Below are positions 32,574 through 44,728 of a stretch of DNA of 64,000 bases, piece by piece. Origin of the DNA: Camellia lanceoleosa (Eukaryota > Streptophyta > Magnoliopsida > Ericales > Theaceae); assembly GCA_025200525.1 (NCBI GenBank), contig CM045758.1, positions 162,437,040-162,501,039 of the forward strand, given 5' to 3'. A model generated the notes under the pieces. It saw nothing but the letters and a program-made list of their open reading frames with translations. It did not search any database and was not told the origin of the DNA. Numbering within the stretch: the stretch's first letter is position 1; each line of letters begins with the position of its first letter. Position numbers and translations under genes: made by a program.

Positions 32574-34989
32574 TTAGTAACTTTTGACTTTTTGGCTAAA
32601 AAAGATGGTTCCCAAACAAGGCCTTACTCCTAATTAAATCCAAAACCAAAACGACCCGCCCAAATAGATAATGGAACCAAGCCGAATGCTAAATCAACGG
32701 CGTACTATTTTACAAATTATTAATTTTTATAGGAAAAGGCAAAATGAAAAATTAACAAGAAAGAGCTACTAGTGAGTCTTATCCATACTCACGCCCAAAA
32801 GGATAAAAAAATGAAGGGATGACAGCACCTTATATGCTAATGACAATTATACTCTATTGTCAAAGTGGGGCAAGGTTATTTTGTGTACTTATTTCGGAGG
32901 AATGAAAAGGGTGTTTTTTTTTGTTTTTGTTTTTTTGAGGACTAAACGAAAAGGGTGTTGTTTTAATTGCCCGAGTAACAACTGGGTCAGTGGGCATATA
33001 TGTGTAATTGCAATTTTTATTTTTTTTTCAACCAATAAAATATGAGATAATTACCAACTAGTCCGATTAAGTAAATTTAAATACTATTAAGTCCTATTAA
33101 CTTTTTATTGCATCAATAAGTCTTACAATATCTATATATTTTGTTTGTTTTTTTTAGATTCTTACCTATACATATTGTTAATTTATACTCTTAGAGCACA
33201 TGTTAAGAAGTTTAAAATATTTATATATTTTAAATAAAAATACGTGTAATAAAAATGTTTTATCTTTCGAAATATTTTTGACATATGCGTAAAAGAATAC
33301 ATTAGTAAGAACATCGATGCATGGCCAAGCAGCTGCTACATTGTTTTTAATTTTAAAATTTAATCCCAAATAATTTATGCTCCATCAACAAAAAAGAAAA
33401 GGATAATAATACTATCTAAATATCATTATTTAAAGGAGAAATTACGGGCAAAGTCAAGTTAAGAGATGCGTTATTGACCAGAAAAGTCATCAGAAAGTCG
33501 CCAATGACCGGCAGCAATAGTTGGTGGCAGTGAGTTGAATATATAGATGATATTGAATAAATAAATGACATGCTTCTAAATAGTTAGACAGTTAAATAGA
33601 TAAGTGACATGTGTATAAATAATAAGACATTTGAACAAATAAGTGACATTTGAAAAAGATAGGCACATAAGTAAGCTTTGAATAAATAAGTATCATTTTG
33701 GACAAATAATGTGTTTTTAACCTAAAAAAATTTAAATTTGAACCTAATGATCCAAAATTTTTAAAAAAGAACATCTGGTTGCATATATAAAAAAAAAACC
33801 CCCATTTCCTAATTGGTTTTTTTATATATAAATTAATTATAAATCCAGCAGGGGACCCTAATAATATTCCATAAATAAAGGCAAAATCAGAGCAGCCCAT
33901 GTTGACCAACTTTCTCAATCACTATTTATCCTTTTGGTCACTGGTTTTTCAGTGGTGGCCAAAACAATGTCCACTATAGTTACCTTCAAAAATAACAAGC
34001 TTACAAATAAACAGAGCTGCTATTAAAAGGATATTTCCAACAAGGTCATTATTCCAGATGGGTCTGCACTGTAACTTTTTTTTGTCTCAAACCGACCAAA
34101 AATTGTCTTTTTTTTTTCTTTTTTGGGTTCGGATTATTACACATCACAACAACACAAAGAGAAGCGCACTTCAAAAAGAGAAAAATACATAGAAATTTTA
34201 GGTGATTTGGTTCAAATTTACTTTCGTCCGACAGATTAGTGAGAAACCTCCTATAAACAATTCAAAACTTGAACCCTCAAATTACAGATGTTATCAGTTC
34301 AGCATGATCAGTATTTAGATAAAAAAATTTATTGAATCAATAATGTTAATTTTATTATTTTAAGTATCGATATAGACCGATTCTCTTATTAAACCGCGCC
34401 AATTGAAACAGTTTAATTCGGTATGTTTTAATCGGTGTAGGACCTTTTAAACTTGAGTCACTTTTTGGTATACTCACTAATCAATGTAAAAATATTGAAT
34501 TAGTTATTTGTCCACCATTTCAAACATATCAAATTCATCTATTTAATAAATACTTTCCAATTCCTAGATTAATAAAAATACGAGGAAAAAAAAATAATAG
34601 AGGTTAAGAATTTATTATACTTATTAATATATTTATATTATTAGATTATATATATTATAAATACAATATATGTTAAAGTAATCAGTTTTGATTTAGTTCG
34701 ATATATAAGGTGCTTAAATCGATATCAAACCAAAAATTGAAAAAAATAAATTAAAAAATTGCACAGACTAATTCTTAAATATATATATATATATATATAT
34801 AAAAAAAGGCCAAATATGACTAGTTCATTTCGATTTAATCAGTTTGATTGATTTTTTTAATTTTTCTTACATTCCTACCTCGAGCAATTCTCATTTATAA
34901 TCTGCAAGCATAGTTGAGTTCTGAAGCAAATATGCTGCTCTGCTCACATATGGTGCCTCTTAATATTTTTTTCATCTCCCTTAGATCTC
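32574..34989. other. AT-rich stretch without genes
   Basis: A Tourist-like right end (CCCAAACAAGGCCTTA) lies at 32611-32626, next to the homopolymers. 33560-33700 repeats ATAAGTGACAT loosely. 34760-34800 is an AT microsatellite. No coding unit is supported. Confidence 0.45.
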
Positions 34990-34992
34990 TAC

Positions 34993-35594
34993 GGTCACGT
35001 TTGTTTAGCAGGATGAGTGGCCAGAGTGGATTAAATTGACAGTGGACTTTACCAAGGGGAATGATTGATAGTCCAATCGAATTACTAAACCCATTTGGTA
35101 GATGGATTAGGTTTCTTGGATGGAAGGTGGGATTGAAGAAATACTGAGGGAATTAAGTGTATTTGGTCGGCCATCCGGTTAATTGGCCGGTCGATCAGAA
35201 TAATGTAATTTTTTTGTTATTTGTATAAAAAAAATTATATTTTTTTTAATATAGAAATATTTTTTTAGAATTTTTTTTAATATAAAAATATTTTATTTTT
35301 ATTTTATATAAAAATAATTTAATAATCCCATCACTAAAAATTTCTCCTACTATCATTAAAACAAACACATTTTGCTTAATATCCTCACTAACAATTCTCA
35401 CATAGAAATATTTTATTTTTATTTTATATAAAAATAATTTAACAATCCCATCACTAATCATTTCTCCTACTATCATCAAAACAAACACATTTAGCTTAAT
35501 GTACTCACTAACAATTCTCACATTAACAATCTGTTTGTTAACCATTCCCTCACCAACATTCACATTCAATCTAATCTGCCAAACAAACGTGACC
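34993..35594. mobile_element. MITE of 602 bp with internal duplication
   Basis: The ends GGTCACGTTTGTTTAGCAGG and CTGCCAAACAAACGTGACC are inverted copies; TAC lies on both sides (34990-34992 and 35595-35597). A 3-bp duplication fits PIF/Harbinger. The segments 35280-35400 and 35403-35525 are near-identical direct copies (AATCCCATCACTAA, TTTCTCCTACTATCAT). The 107-codon frame on the minus strand follows this duplication and is not taken as a gene. Confidence 0.75.
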
Positions 35595-35996
35595 TACAAA
35601 CTCTCTCAATCTACTATCTTTGAAATTCTCACAACTTTTCTATTTATAAATAAAATTTAAAACCTTAATCTCATATAATTAATAATCATACACATAATAA
35701 ACTTCAAACTTCACAATCTAATTCATATATATATAATTGTATAAATTTAGCAAAATGCCAAACAAACACCCAACATTTTGGTTGACGGATTCAAACAATT
35801 TGACTGCTTTTCTTTATATCTCTAGAAGAACCCATCAGAAAAACATGCCAAAACTGTGAAAGCAATAATATAATAAATTATGCTAACTTGTTGCAAGTTT
35901 GACTTTGGTAACAATATAAGTGAAACATTCAGAAAAACCAATGCCAAGGTAAATCAAATCTATCCCCAACTATTTTGAAATCATATTAGTAATTAT

Positions 35997-36254
35997 AGGA
36001 AATGTTAGGGTGTGCATGTCTTTAGGAGTATATATCATGTGCACTTTAATATAAATTGACGTAATTTTATCGCATAATTTCATAACATTAGTCACAAAAT
36101 ATGTAATCTTGTTATAAATTATCGTAACAAAAAATATCATAATTAAGCCATAAATTTTTGCAATATCAACTACAAAATTTTGAATATTTTGTGACACTAA
36201 TTTGTGATGAGATGGATATGATATACACCCCCAAAGGCATTCCCTAATATTATA
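35997..36254. mobile_element. Imperfect hairpin MITE
   Basis: ATGTTAGGGTGTGCATGTCT with TATATATCAT at the left is mirrored by ATGATATACACCCCCAAAGG and CCCTAATAT at the right. The interior pairs partly. The target site is not certain. Confidence 0.5.
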
Positions 36255-36348
36255 CATGAATTGATGACCTTTCTGTTTTGTGCAAGATTTTTACCGAATT
36301 TACTCCCCTTCAGAAAGGAGTTGGAGCACAGCAGTGACTGTTATGTAA

Positions 36349-36651
36349 TTTATGAGAATTATTTTGGATTTTATTTTTATCATTCGAATCATTCAATTTT
36401 TAAAGAATATTAAGTAAAACGTACTTGTAAAAAATCAAGTTGATCGAATATTGATAGATCCTTCATCAACTCGAATTTGTATATATAAAAAATAAATATA
36501 TAAGTATTAAATTAAATAAAAATGTGTGTTGATGAAGAGCCTATCGATATCCGATAAATTTAATTTTTTACAAGTATATTCTACTTGATATTTTTTATAA
36601 ATTGAACAATTCGGATAATAAAAATAAAGTCTGAAATAATTCCCGTAAACT
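36349..36651. mobile_element. Hairpin MITE of about 300 bp
   Basis: GAGAATTATTTTGGATTTTA at the left pairs with TAAAGTCTGAAATAATTCCC at the right, continuing through CTTGTAAAAAATCAA / TTTAATTTTTTACAAG and GTTGATGAAG near the axis. It shares AAGTTGATCGAATAT with the hairpin at 13114. Confidence 0.75.
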
Positions 36652-39370
36652 TCACAATAGTCATTACCATTCCAACTCCCCTTAGAAATTAGTTATATTT
36701 CAAATATTATTATTGACAACTTCTTGCTTTTTTAGGAATCGTTAGGTAAGTTAATTATGAAAATTTTAAAGTCACTAAAATCTAAAGGTTTTTAACTCAT
36801 TTTAAAAAGTCAGAGATTTATAGTAAGGAAAATGATAAAAAGTGAAAGAAATAAAAAAAATAATAATAGGTTTCTTCAGCATAAAGATGGTAGAAATTAC
36901 GAAAAAAAATTATTTTTTTTTACAACTCATAATAGCATGATAATTAAGCTTCTAATTTCTTGCAAAAAAATACAGGATAATACAAGAAAATTTAAATTTG
37001 TTATAAAATAGTTACATATAATTAGAATTCTTATTTTCTTGCAAAATTTTCATCGTAATCAAATTGATAAGAGAAAATATATTTTCTTTTCCTTTTCTTT
37101 TCTTTTACTTTACTTTTTACCATTTTCACTTTTTATTATTTATTTATTTTTAATCAAACGGAACCTAAGAACTCTAGGAGGTTCAAAACTCTAATCTAAT
37201 TATGTCAATTTTTGAGTTTTTTTAAAAAGAAAAAATATCATTGGCTACTAAAATTTAAAAATTAGAGTCAACAAATACGCATGTCATAATCTTATTTAAA
37301 AAAGAACTCGTTTGGGAAGAAAAAATCTCAGGCTTTTTGTCTAAAATAATCACAAAAAAATAAAATAGATTTTTAGCCCATTAAGGCAAAAACATTACAT
37401 CCAACTTATAATCATTATATTTTTTTCTCACAAAAGTCAAAAAAGCCAAAAAGTCCATCCCAAATGAAATTTTTTAGCTCCAGACCAAAATAACCAAAAA
37501 GCTAAAAAATTAACCCACATTCTAAACGAACCCAAAATATTATATTGAAAAGTTGAAAATTTTTAAGTATTAATTTCAAATTAATAAATTTGGTATAAAA
37601 CTTCACTTGACTACCCAAAAAAAAATAAAAATAAAAAATAAAAACAATAGTCTACATCTATTGTGAGCACAATCCCACATCTCACTAACTTTAAATTTAT
37701 ATCATACATTCACCTTGATAATTTTTTTTAGACATAAATACACTTTAATAAATTGATTATTATAAAATATTCTACTTATCAATGACGTACTTTATACATA
37801 ATGTTTAAATTTATTATTATCATATGTTTTTAGTTATTAACTTATCAACTTTTTAGATTAAGTGTAGATTAGGATTAAAATATGACCTATAATTTAAGGT
37901 GGTTCTATCTTAGATAATTGTTTTTATACATAAATATACATAACTATTTATTTCATAGTGTTAACATAATAAATATGCATAAAATATGTTCATATTTTTA
38001 TTATAAAAAATACTTACAAATATTTATTTACCAATTTAATAAATAAATAGATAATGATTCTTAAGTTGGATATAGATCAAGACTATTTTTAATGATTATG
38101 TGAAGGTCAAATTGACATAAATATTGAGTCGATTAACTTCTAGATCACTTCTAATGTTTAATCTAACTCTAACACCACAAATCAATCATAATCCATTCTC
38201 ACGTAAGAGTTATGACATAAGACAATTTACAATTTTCAGTAGACAAATTTTTAAATTTACAAAATAAGAAAAAAATTAGTATATTAACAAATGTAATTAC
38301 TATTATCATATGGTAAATTAAAATTATGAAACTAATAAAATGAAATGTATTTATATTTTATGATAAATATAACTTTTGTAATTTATTTTTTAATTTTTAC
38401 TAAGTAAATTATGACATATATTTTTTTTATTAAGAACTTGGAACAAACAATTATTAACATCAAAATAAAAAAATTTCTCTTATGTGTAACTTTGAAAAAA
38501 AATGAATAAAATTTAATTGATTATAATTCATTTTACTACATATTTTAGATAAATTTTATATATTATTTAAATTTTAAAATTAATTTTTAATTATTTATTT
38601 ATACTCATGCATAGCACGAATAATATGCTAGTTCATTTTATAAAGTCAAAGATTTCTTCCCTTTTTTTTTTCTACTTTTTTTAATTTTTTTCTTAACAAA
38701 AATCAAAAAATCTTTCCCAAATGATTCTTTCGCCTTATATTTTAATTAAGAATTCACTAAAAAAGTCATTTCTCAAATGAACTTTTAGCTTGAAAAAAAA
38801 TTTACTATAACTTTTTATTATAAGTTTTTTTTCAAAATATATTTAGTTTTTAGGTTTCTCAAAAAACTAGAGCACCTTAATATAAATAAATAAATAAATA
38901 AATTTTTAAAAAATCCTAATAGAATGAAAATAATCAATTTTTCCCAAATAAAGTCAGAACTACGCAAGATGCGGTTCGGGGCTAGCAATATGTTAGGTGA
39001 AGGGTCATGTTATGGATGCTCTATATACTTTTTGTCACATTATCTACATCTCATGTCCTTTTGTATCCAATAATGGTACATTTGTTTGGTATAATTTATT
39101 ACAAAATAAAAATTAATAATTTAAAAGTAATAATTAAAAGTGGGACGGCGTAAAATATTATTTAATTTGTTAAAATCATATCGATTTGTATTAACCGATA
39201 CTGTCTTATCTGTTAATTATGGTTTATACTTTAAAATTTATAATCCGCCTTTAAAATTGTTTCGCTTTACTATAGTTAATCCATACATATTTTTTAACCT
39301 ATAATGAAATATCGAAGTAAAAAGTAAGTGTAAAAGAGATTTAATATGTGAAATTTATTACAAATTAGTA
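36652..39370. other. AT-rich stretch without genes
   Basis: 37310-37540 looks like a decayed Tourist-like copy (CTCGTTTGGGAAG left, CTAAACGAACCC right). The rest is A/T-rich without a supportable unit. Confidence 0.45.
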
Positions 39371-39375
39371 GTTAT

Positions 39376-40596
39376 TGTAGGAGGCAAAAATAAAGAGTTT
39401 CATTCTGAGCAAAAAATGTGCAGAATTCAAGTAAGATACACTCTAATGAGCAGAATAGCAGGTCTACAAACCAAGACTAGAGGTCTAAGTCCAGACATGC
39501 GAGTTTAGAACCAAAGGTGTAAGACCAAGAGTCTAGGTCTGCGAATCTAGAACCAGAGGTACAGGACCAGAAGACTATGTCTAGGGGTCTAGGCCAGAAG
39601 GCCAGGTCCAGAAGGCATGGCCCTCAAGGGCAGACTTGATTAAAGCTTGGTCCTTACTTTAAAGGCCAATCATTTCTAGAAATCCGCAATAGTAAAACAT
39701 GATCCCACAAAAAGTGGGTTGAACATGAGGAATGGCAGAGGAAGTAGAACCAACTCCAACAGCCATTTTTATAGAATTGACTCAAAAAAAATTGCTCAAA
39801 CTCAAGGAATTGGACGAAAACCCCAAAATCATACGGTTTGGTTCTTGCCTCTATTAAATTGGTTCGGTTTGGGATTAAGAAATATGAGACGTAAAAGCAG
39901 TTCGGTTAATGGATTTTATGAAAAACGCGTTCAAAACGAACCAAACCGAATCAACGGTCAAAAAAAAACCTAACCGAACCGAATTTTAAAAGAGATATAT
40001 ATATATAATATCAAATTTTATTTTTATTAATTGGTTTTTTATAATTTTAATAATATTAGGATGGTATAGATATGTAATATTAAGTAATGCCTTAATATTA
40101 TTAGTTTTTATCATGAGTTAAATGTAATTAGTTTGAGTAATTATTTTGTTAATATTAACAATATATTCTTGTGTAAATAGAAATTTTTGGGAAAAAAAAA
40201 AAAAAAAAAAAAAAAAAAACTTTTTTTTTGGGTTTTCGTCGTCGATTTTACAAGTGTAAGTGATGTGATGCAGTTCTCAAAATCATAGAACCGTTAGAAT
40301 CAGTTCGGTTCTTGAATTTTCTCATAACCGAACCAATCCGGACCGTGTACACCCCTAATTTTTTAAGCTATATAAAGCCATACCAAGTAAGGAAAATGGT
40401 AGACAATTAATTAACACTACTTTGGGTTGTTCTTATTTTTATATTTTCTTACTCCACTAACTTAAGCATTGGAGTGTACCCTGACTGCCCACCAGCTAGG
40501 TTCTTCATATTTTCTTGAGTGTTTCAGGCTAAGTTTTACCGTGTTCACACGCAAAATGCTGCCGTGACAAAGGTGCTTCAATTTTGACCCACCAAA
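39376..40596 (+). repeat. 5' LTR, interrupted by an hAT-like insertion
   Basis: The parts 39376-39771 and 40358-40596 align in order with 42581-43244, sharing CAGGTCCAGAAGGCATGGCC, CATGATCCCACAAAAAGTGG and TTCTTCATATTTTCTTGAGT. Confidence 0.85.
39772..40357. mobile_element. hAT-like non-autonomous insertion in the 5' LTR
   Basis: The sequence is absent from the other LTR. It ends GGACCGTGTACACCCCTA, a common hAT terminus read inward as TAGGGGTGTACACGG, and is rich in CGGTTCGGTT. The flanks ATTTTTAT and ATTTTTTA resemble an 8-bp target duplication. The left terminus is poorly preserved. An A-run lies near 40193-40220. Confidence 0.65.
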
Positions 40597-40671
40597 TCTG
40601 TGGGAAACTTACAAAAAGCCTTTTTTTTTTTACTCTTTGCTAGTTTCAGTTCATTTATTTTTCAATCATTA

Positions 40672-41880
40672 ATGGTGGCAAAAAATGCCATCCTTTTAAT
40701 TGGTGAAAAACTTGACGCTTTATACTCTGAAGTTCAATGGATACACCCATTAGACGTAGAAGCTCTACGTGAACGATATGAGTATGAAATTCACAACCAA
40801 CCCTTGAAAGACAGAATAGAAGGCAACATCTAGTTGCATGAGTTAGCTAAGAGAGACAAAGTCATCACTGCAATGGACAAACGACTCAAGGAATTGTCTA
40901 AATAAGTTAGAACTTTGAAGCAATGTCAACTCCAACCTCGGACAAAAATGCAACTCAAGATTGGAAATTAGTTTGGACCTGGCAATTTTTGAGAAAAATA
41001 TTTTGCTCCTATATCTTTCTGAGCAGAGTATCTTGATCATGCACCTGTTTGAGCAGAACATCTTGCTCCTGCATCTTTCCTAGCAGAAGATCTTGTTTTT
41101 GTATCTTTCCAACCAAAACAACGTACTCCAGCACCTGTTTGAGCAGAATATCCTGCTCCTGTATCTATCTGAGTTGAACATCCTGCAACTGCACCTGCCC
41201 GAGCAGAACATCATGTTGCAGCATCTATCTGAGCAAAACAGCATGCTCCAACACTTGCCCAAACAAAACTACGTGCTCTAGCACCTATCTGAACAAAATA
41301 GTGGAGTTCAACACCTATTTGAAGAGCATCAAAAGGAATTATGGTTTGGATAACAGAACCAAGGCTTGATTTGATCCCCTAAAAGATTAATAACATGAAG
41401 CCTCTAAAAAAATTTAATATTCCAGCATTCGAGCTCTACGATGGTCGGTCAGATCCCTTGGACCATCTTTGTCACTACAACTATATAATGTCCCTTTGGA
41501 ACAAGAATGAGGCACTCATGTGTAGGGTCTTCTCATTTAGCCTAGGGAAAGTAGCCAGCCAATGGTTTGGCAAGCTTCATGAAGGGTCTATTGATAGTTG
41601 GCAACAGTTATCAGAGATTATGTAAAGCGCTTTGTGATCAACGTCAACCGTGCTAAGAAAGTGAATGCTTTGCTCACCCTCTAAAAATCTCCTAAGCAAA
41701 CCCTCAAGCAGTATTCCCAACTTTACTGGGAGACCTTTTATGAAGTTGAGAAGGATTGTACAAATCAAGTAGTAGTCGCCACATTTAAGCGTAGCTTGTC
41801 ACCAAAAGATAAGTTCTGGCAGTCCCTTTCCAAGAAACCAGCAAGAGGAGTTACTGATATTAATCAGGATTGACCAGTAT
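40672..41880 (+). pseudogene. Tat-like gag of the non-autonomous element, decayed
   Basis: From ATG at 40672 one frame runs to about 41624 with only point stops: an N-terminal part (LLIGEKLDALYSEVQWIHP), a Lys/Glu-rich stretch, a ten-residue repeat (EHPAPAPV-R-A type, 41000-41310) and the gag core from 41395 (FELYDGRSDPLDHL, FSFSLGKVASQWFGKL). After a shift near 41625 the core goes on in another frame (RFVINVNRAKK, KQYSQLYWETFYEV). This is the retrotransposon gag fold seen in Tat/Athila elements. A zinc-knuckle region follows as a tandem array (41938-42480). Nothing of protease or RT follows. Confidence 0.75.
41000..41310 (+). repeat. 30-bp in-frame minisatellite within gag
   Basis: About ten units of 30 bp of the form GCACCTGTTTGAGCAGAACA plus TCTTGCTCCT stay in one frame and code for a Pro/Ala-rich decapeptide. 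In most units the codon expected to be CGA is TGA; one unit keeps CCCGAGCAG. Confidence 0.75.
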
Positions 41881-41937
41881 AGCAAGTTGGAGGAAGATCA
41901 AAAAATTTCTAAACAGTTATTGGTTCAAAGGGAAGAG

Positions 41938-42480
41938 AGTTAGACAATCCAGCTTGGATTGTAGTTATGTTCTTTCTCTTAAGTGCAATTTCTAAGAATT
42001 CCCTAAGTACAAGAAAGTTGGACAATCTAGCTCTGATTGTAGTTATGTTAGGTGCAATTTCTAGCAATTCCCTAAGTACAAGAAAAATGGACAATCCAAC
42101 TCAGATTATAGTTATGTTCTTTTACTTAAGTGCAATTTCTAGCAATTCCTAGCAATTCCTTAAGTATAAGAAAGTTGGACAATCTAGCTCAGATTGTAGT
42201 TATGTTCTTTCACGTAGGTGCAATTTCTAGTAATTCCCTAAGACAAGAAAATTGGACAATCTAGCTTGGATTGTAGTTATATTCTTTCACTTAAGTATAA
42301 TTTCTAGCAATTCCTTAAGTACAAGAAAGTTGGACAATCTAGCTCTTATTGTAGTTATGTTCTTTCACTTAGGTGCAATTTTCAACAATTTCCTAAGTAC
42401 AAGAAAGTTGGACAATCTAGCCCAGATTGTAGTTATGTTCTTTCACTTAAATTACTTAAGTATAAGAAAGTTTGCTAATC
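41938..42480 (+). repeat. Tandem array of about seven zinc-knuckle-like units (70-85 bp)
   Basis: The unit contains AAGTACAAGAAAGTTGGACA, ATCTAGCTCAGATTGTAG and TTATGTTCTTTCACTTA followed by GTGCAATTTCTAGCAATTCC. Translated in frame it resembles the gag knuckle C-x-F-H..G-H-x4-C (C-N-F ... K-K-V-G-Q-S-S-S-D-C), with the second His codon changed to Gln. Confidence 0.7.
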
Positions 42481-42580
42481 AACAACTAAATTTTTCCACT
42501 CTAATATAGATAGTTCTGCTCAGATGAACTCCAACTTTTCCCTACGACTGGGCTTGGAAAAGACGGAGTTAGGAAGCAAT

Positions 42581-43244
42581 TGTGGAAGGCAAAAATAAAG
42601 AGTTTCATTCTAAGCAGAAAATGTGCGAAAATCGAGCAGGAAACACTCTAATGAGCAAAATATACCAAGACTAGAGGTTCAGGTCCAGACATGCGAGTCT
42701 AGAACCAAAGGTGTAGGACCAGGAGTCCAGGTCCAAATATGCGGGTCCAAAACCAAAAGTGCAGGACCAGGAGTCCAGGTCCAGACATGCCGGTCCAAAA
42801 CCAGAGGTGCAGGACCAAAAGACTAGGTCTAGGGGTCCAAGCCAAAAGGCCAGGTCCAGAAGGCATGGCCCTCAAGGACAGACTTGGTCAAAGCTTAGTC
42901 CTTACTTTAAGGGGCCAACCACTCCTAGAAATCTATGATTGTGGAACATGATCCCACAAAAAGTGGACTGAATGTGAGGAGTGGGAAGGGAAGTGGAACC
43001 AACTCCAACAGTCATTTTTTAGTTTATATAAAATTATACCAAGTAAGGAAAAAGGTAGGCAATCACTTTAGGCTGCTCTTATTTTTATATTTTCTTGTTC
43101 CATAGCTTTCAAGTTTACTAACTTAAGTATCAGAGAATTTCTTGGCTACCCACCAACTGAGTTCTTCATATTTTCTTGAGTGTTTTACCATGTTCACATC
43201 AGAGTGCCGCCGCAACAAAAGTGGTTCAGTTTTTACCCACCACA
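42581..43244 (+). repeat. 3' LTR of the Tat-like element
   Basis: It runs from TGTGGAAGGCAAAAATAAAG to TTTTTACCCACCACA. It carries short repeats such as CAGGTCCAGACATGCG and AGTGCAGGACCAGGAG in its first half. Confidence 0.85.
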
Positions 43245-43249
43245 GTTAT

Positions 43250-43750
43250 ATATATGAAAAATATTATATAAAATTAGTTTGTGTTTTATATATGAAAAAC
43301 ATTATATAAATTAGTATTATATATTATGCAAAAACCTGATAATTGATTAGAATATTCTTCAATTTGTCAATCCGTCCAAAACCACTCAAAAAGCAATTTG
43401 TCAATCTACTAATCCGTCAGTCGGTTTATAATTTTACTCTCAAACCGCTCAAACTGCACCGCGCACATCCCAAGTCAAAAGCATTCCATCACCTATCTTC
43501 ATAAATTAGCTTTTTCTAGTTTATTTAAATTATTTTTGTTTAATAAGTTATAAACACAAATTGTCTCAAACAATCAAACACAAATTCCTAAAATAAAAAT
43601 ACTATAAGCTCTATCAAATAGATGTAATGTAATTTACATGTAAAACACATACACTATTCACACACACTATATACACACATATATGTGGGCATATTATTTT
43701 AAAATTACTTTGATTAAGAGTATGACCATGAATAATGTGTGCTTATGAAA
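43250..43750. other. AT-rich stretch without genes
   Basis: It contains short duplications of TATATATGAAAAATATTATA just after the LTR element and ACACACTATATACACAC text. Nothing coding is seen. Confidence 0.4.
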
Positions 43751-43921
43751 GAGTAATGCTAAATTTTATAAAAGAAATATTATGAAAAGTTCATAAAAAT
43801 TCTCTATCTTTAGATTAATCTGTGATGTTTTACTGTATATTATGCAATCACATATCTATTAATAGAGAATTTTTATAAAAAAAAAATTTAATATTTTTTT
43901 CATAAAACGTAATATTACTCT
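43751..43921. mobile_element. MITE of about 171 bp
   Basis: GAGTAATGCTAAATTTTATA at the left pairs with ACGTAATATTACTC at the right and ATAAAAATTCTCTAT with ATAGAGAATTTTTAT inside. Confidence 0.7.
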
Positions 43922-44728
43922 TATTTTTATACGTACATACTAATAACATTATTGTTTTGTATAGCACGACAACGAAAATAAGATATTATAAAATAAAGAG
44001 TAGAAGAACATAACTAATACTAGAATTATCAAAGTTTCGTAACAAATATATTTATGTGAAGTCATAACTTACATGTCATTTATGTATTGGTACAATAGAT
44101 ACTACAATATATATTGTGAAGTCATAACTTTTATGTCATAACTTCCATGTCATTTAAGACACTAATATATTAAAATTTGATATAAATCATCACAGAAAAT
44201 AAAAATAAAAAAGGGAAGAAAATTACACTAATATTTATTGAGATTTAAAAAAAATACAATACGTATAATTTAGACATAATTATGTTAGCCTCCTTTAAAA
44301 TTTTTATTAATATAATACCTAGTCTTATTTTTTTATTAATAATTTATTAGTCATATGAATAAAAAAATAATATTATTATATTTTTATTATTAATATATAT
44401 ATATATATTATTTTTATATTTTCACGCTATCTGCAATAATTTTTAATCCCTTTAAGTTTATTAAAAAGAAAGGTAGTGTAATTATACATAAAATTGTAAA
44501 ATTTATTATATTTTATTCAAATCTCATCACACACCAAAAAATAAAAATAATAGAATGACAGAGGATAAAGAGGGCAAAGACATTTGACAACAATCAAATA
44601 AATTATTTATAATAAATTTAAATTTACTGTAACCACACATTTTTTTTTAGTTTTTAGTTTTTTGGAACTGCTTTTTAGTTTTGAGATTCTACATCATTGG
44701 AGACCGACAAATGCAGAAAAAAAAAAAA

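Larger units (their letters stand above)
39376..43244 (+). mobile_element. Non-autonomous Tat-like LTR retrotransposon
   Basis: LTRs at 39376-40596 and 42581-43244 start TGTRGRAGGCAAAAATAAAG and end in CCCACCACA (mutated to CCACCAAA in the 5' copy). The target site GTTAT is duplicated exactly (39371-39375 and 43245-43249). The 5' LTR is longer only because of an hAT-like insertion. The primer-site region TCTGTGGGAAACTTAC follows the 5' LTR. Only a decayed gag lies inside; there is no pol. The gag type points to Tat/Athila-like Ty3/gypsy. Confidence 0.85.

Noticed and set aside
35246..35569. 107-codon minus-strand frame with internal repeats
   Set aside because: Its repeat follows the duplication inside the MITE at 34993-35594.
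42623..42951. Frames with repeated QVQ-C-S-K-T text
   Set aside because: They are short repeats inside the 3' LTR of the Tat-like element.
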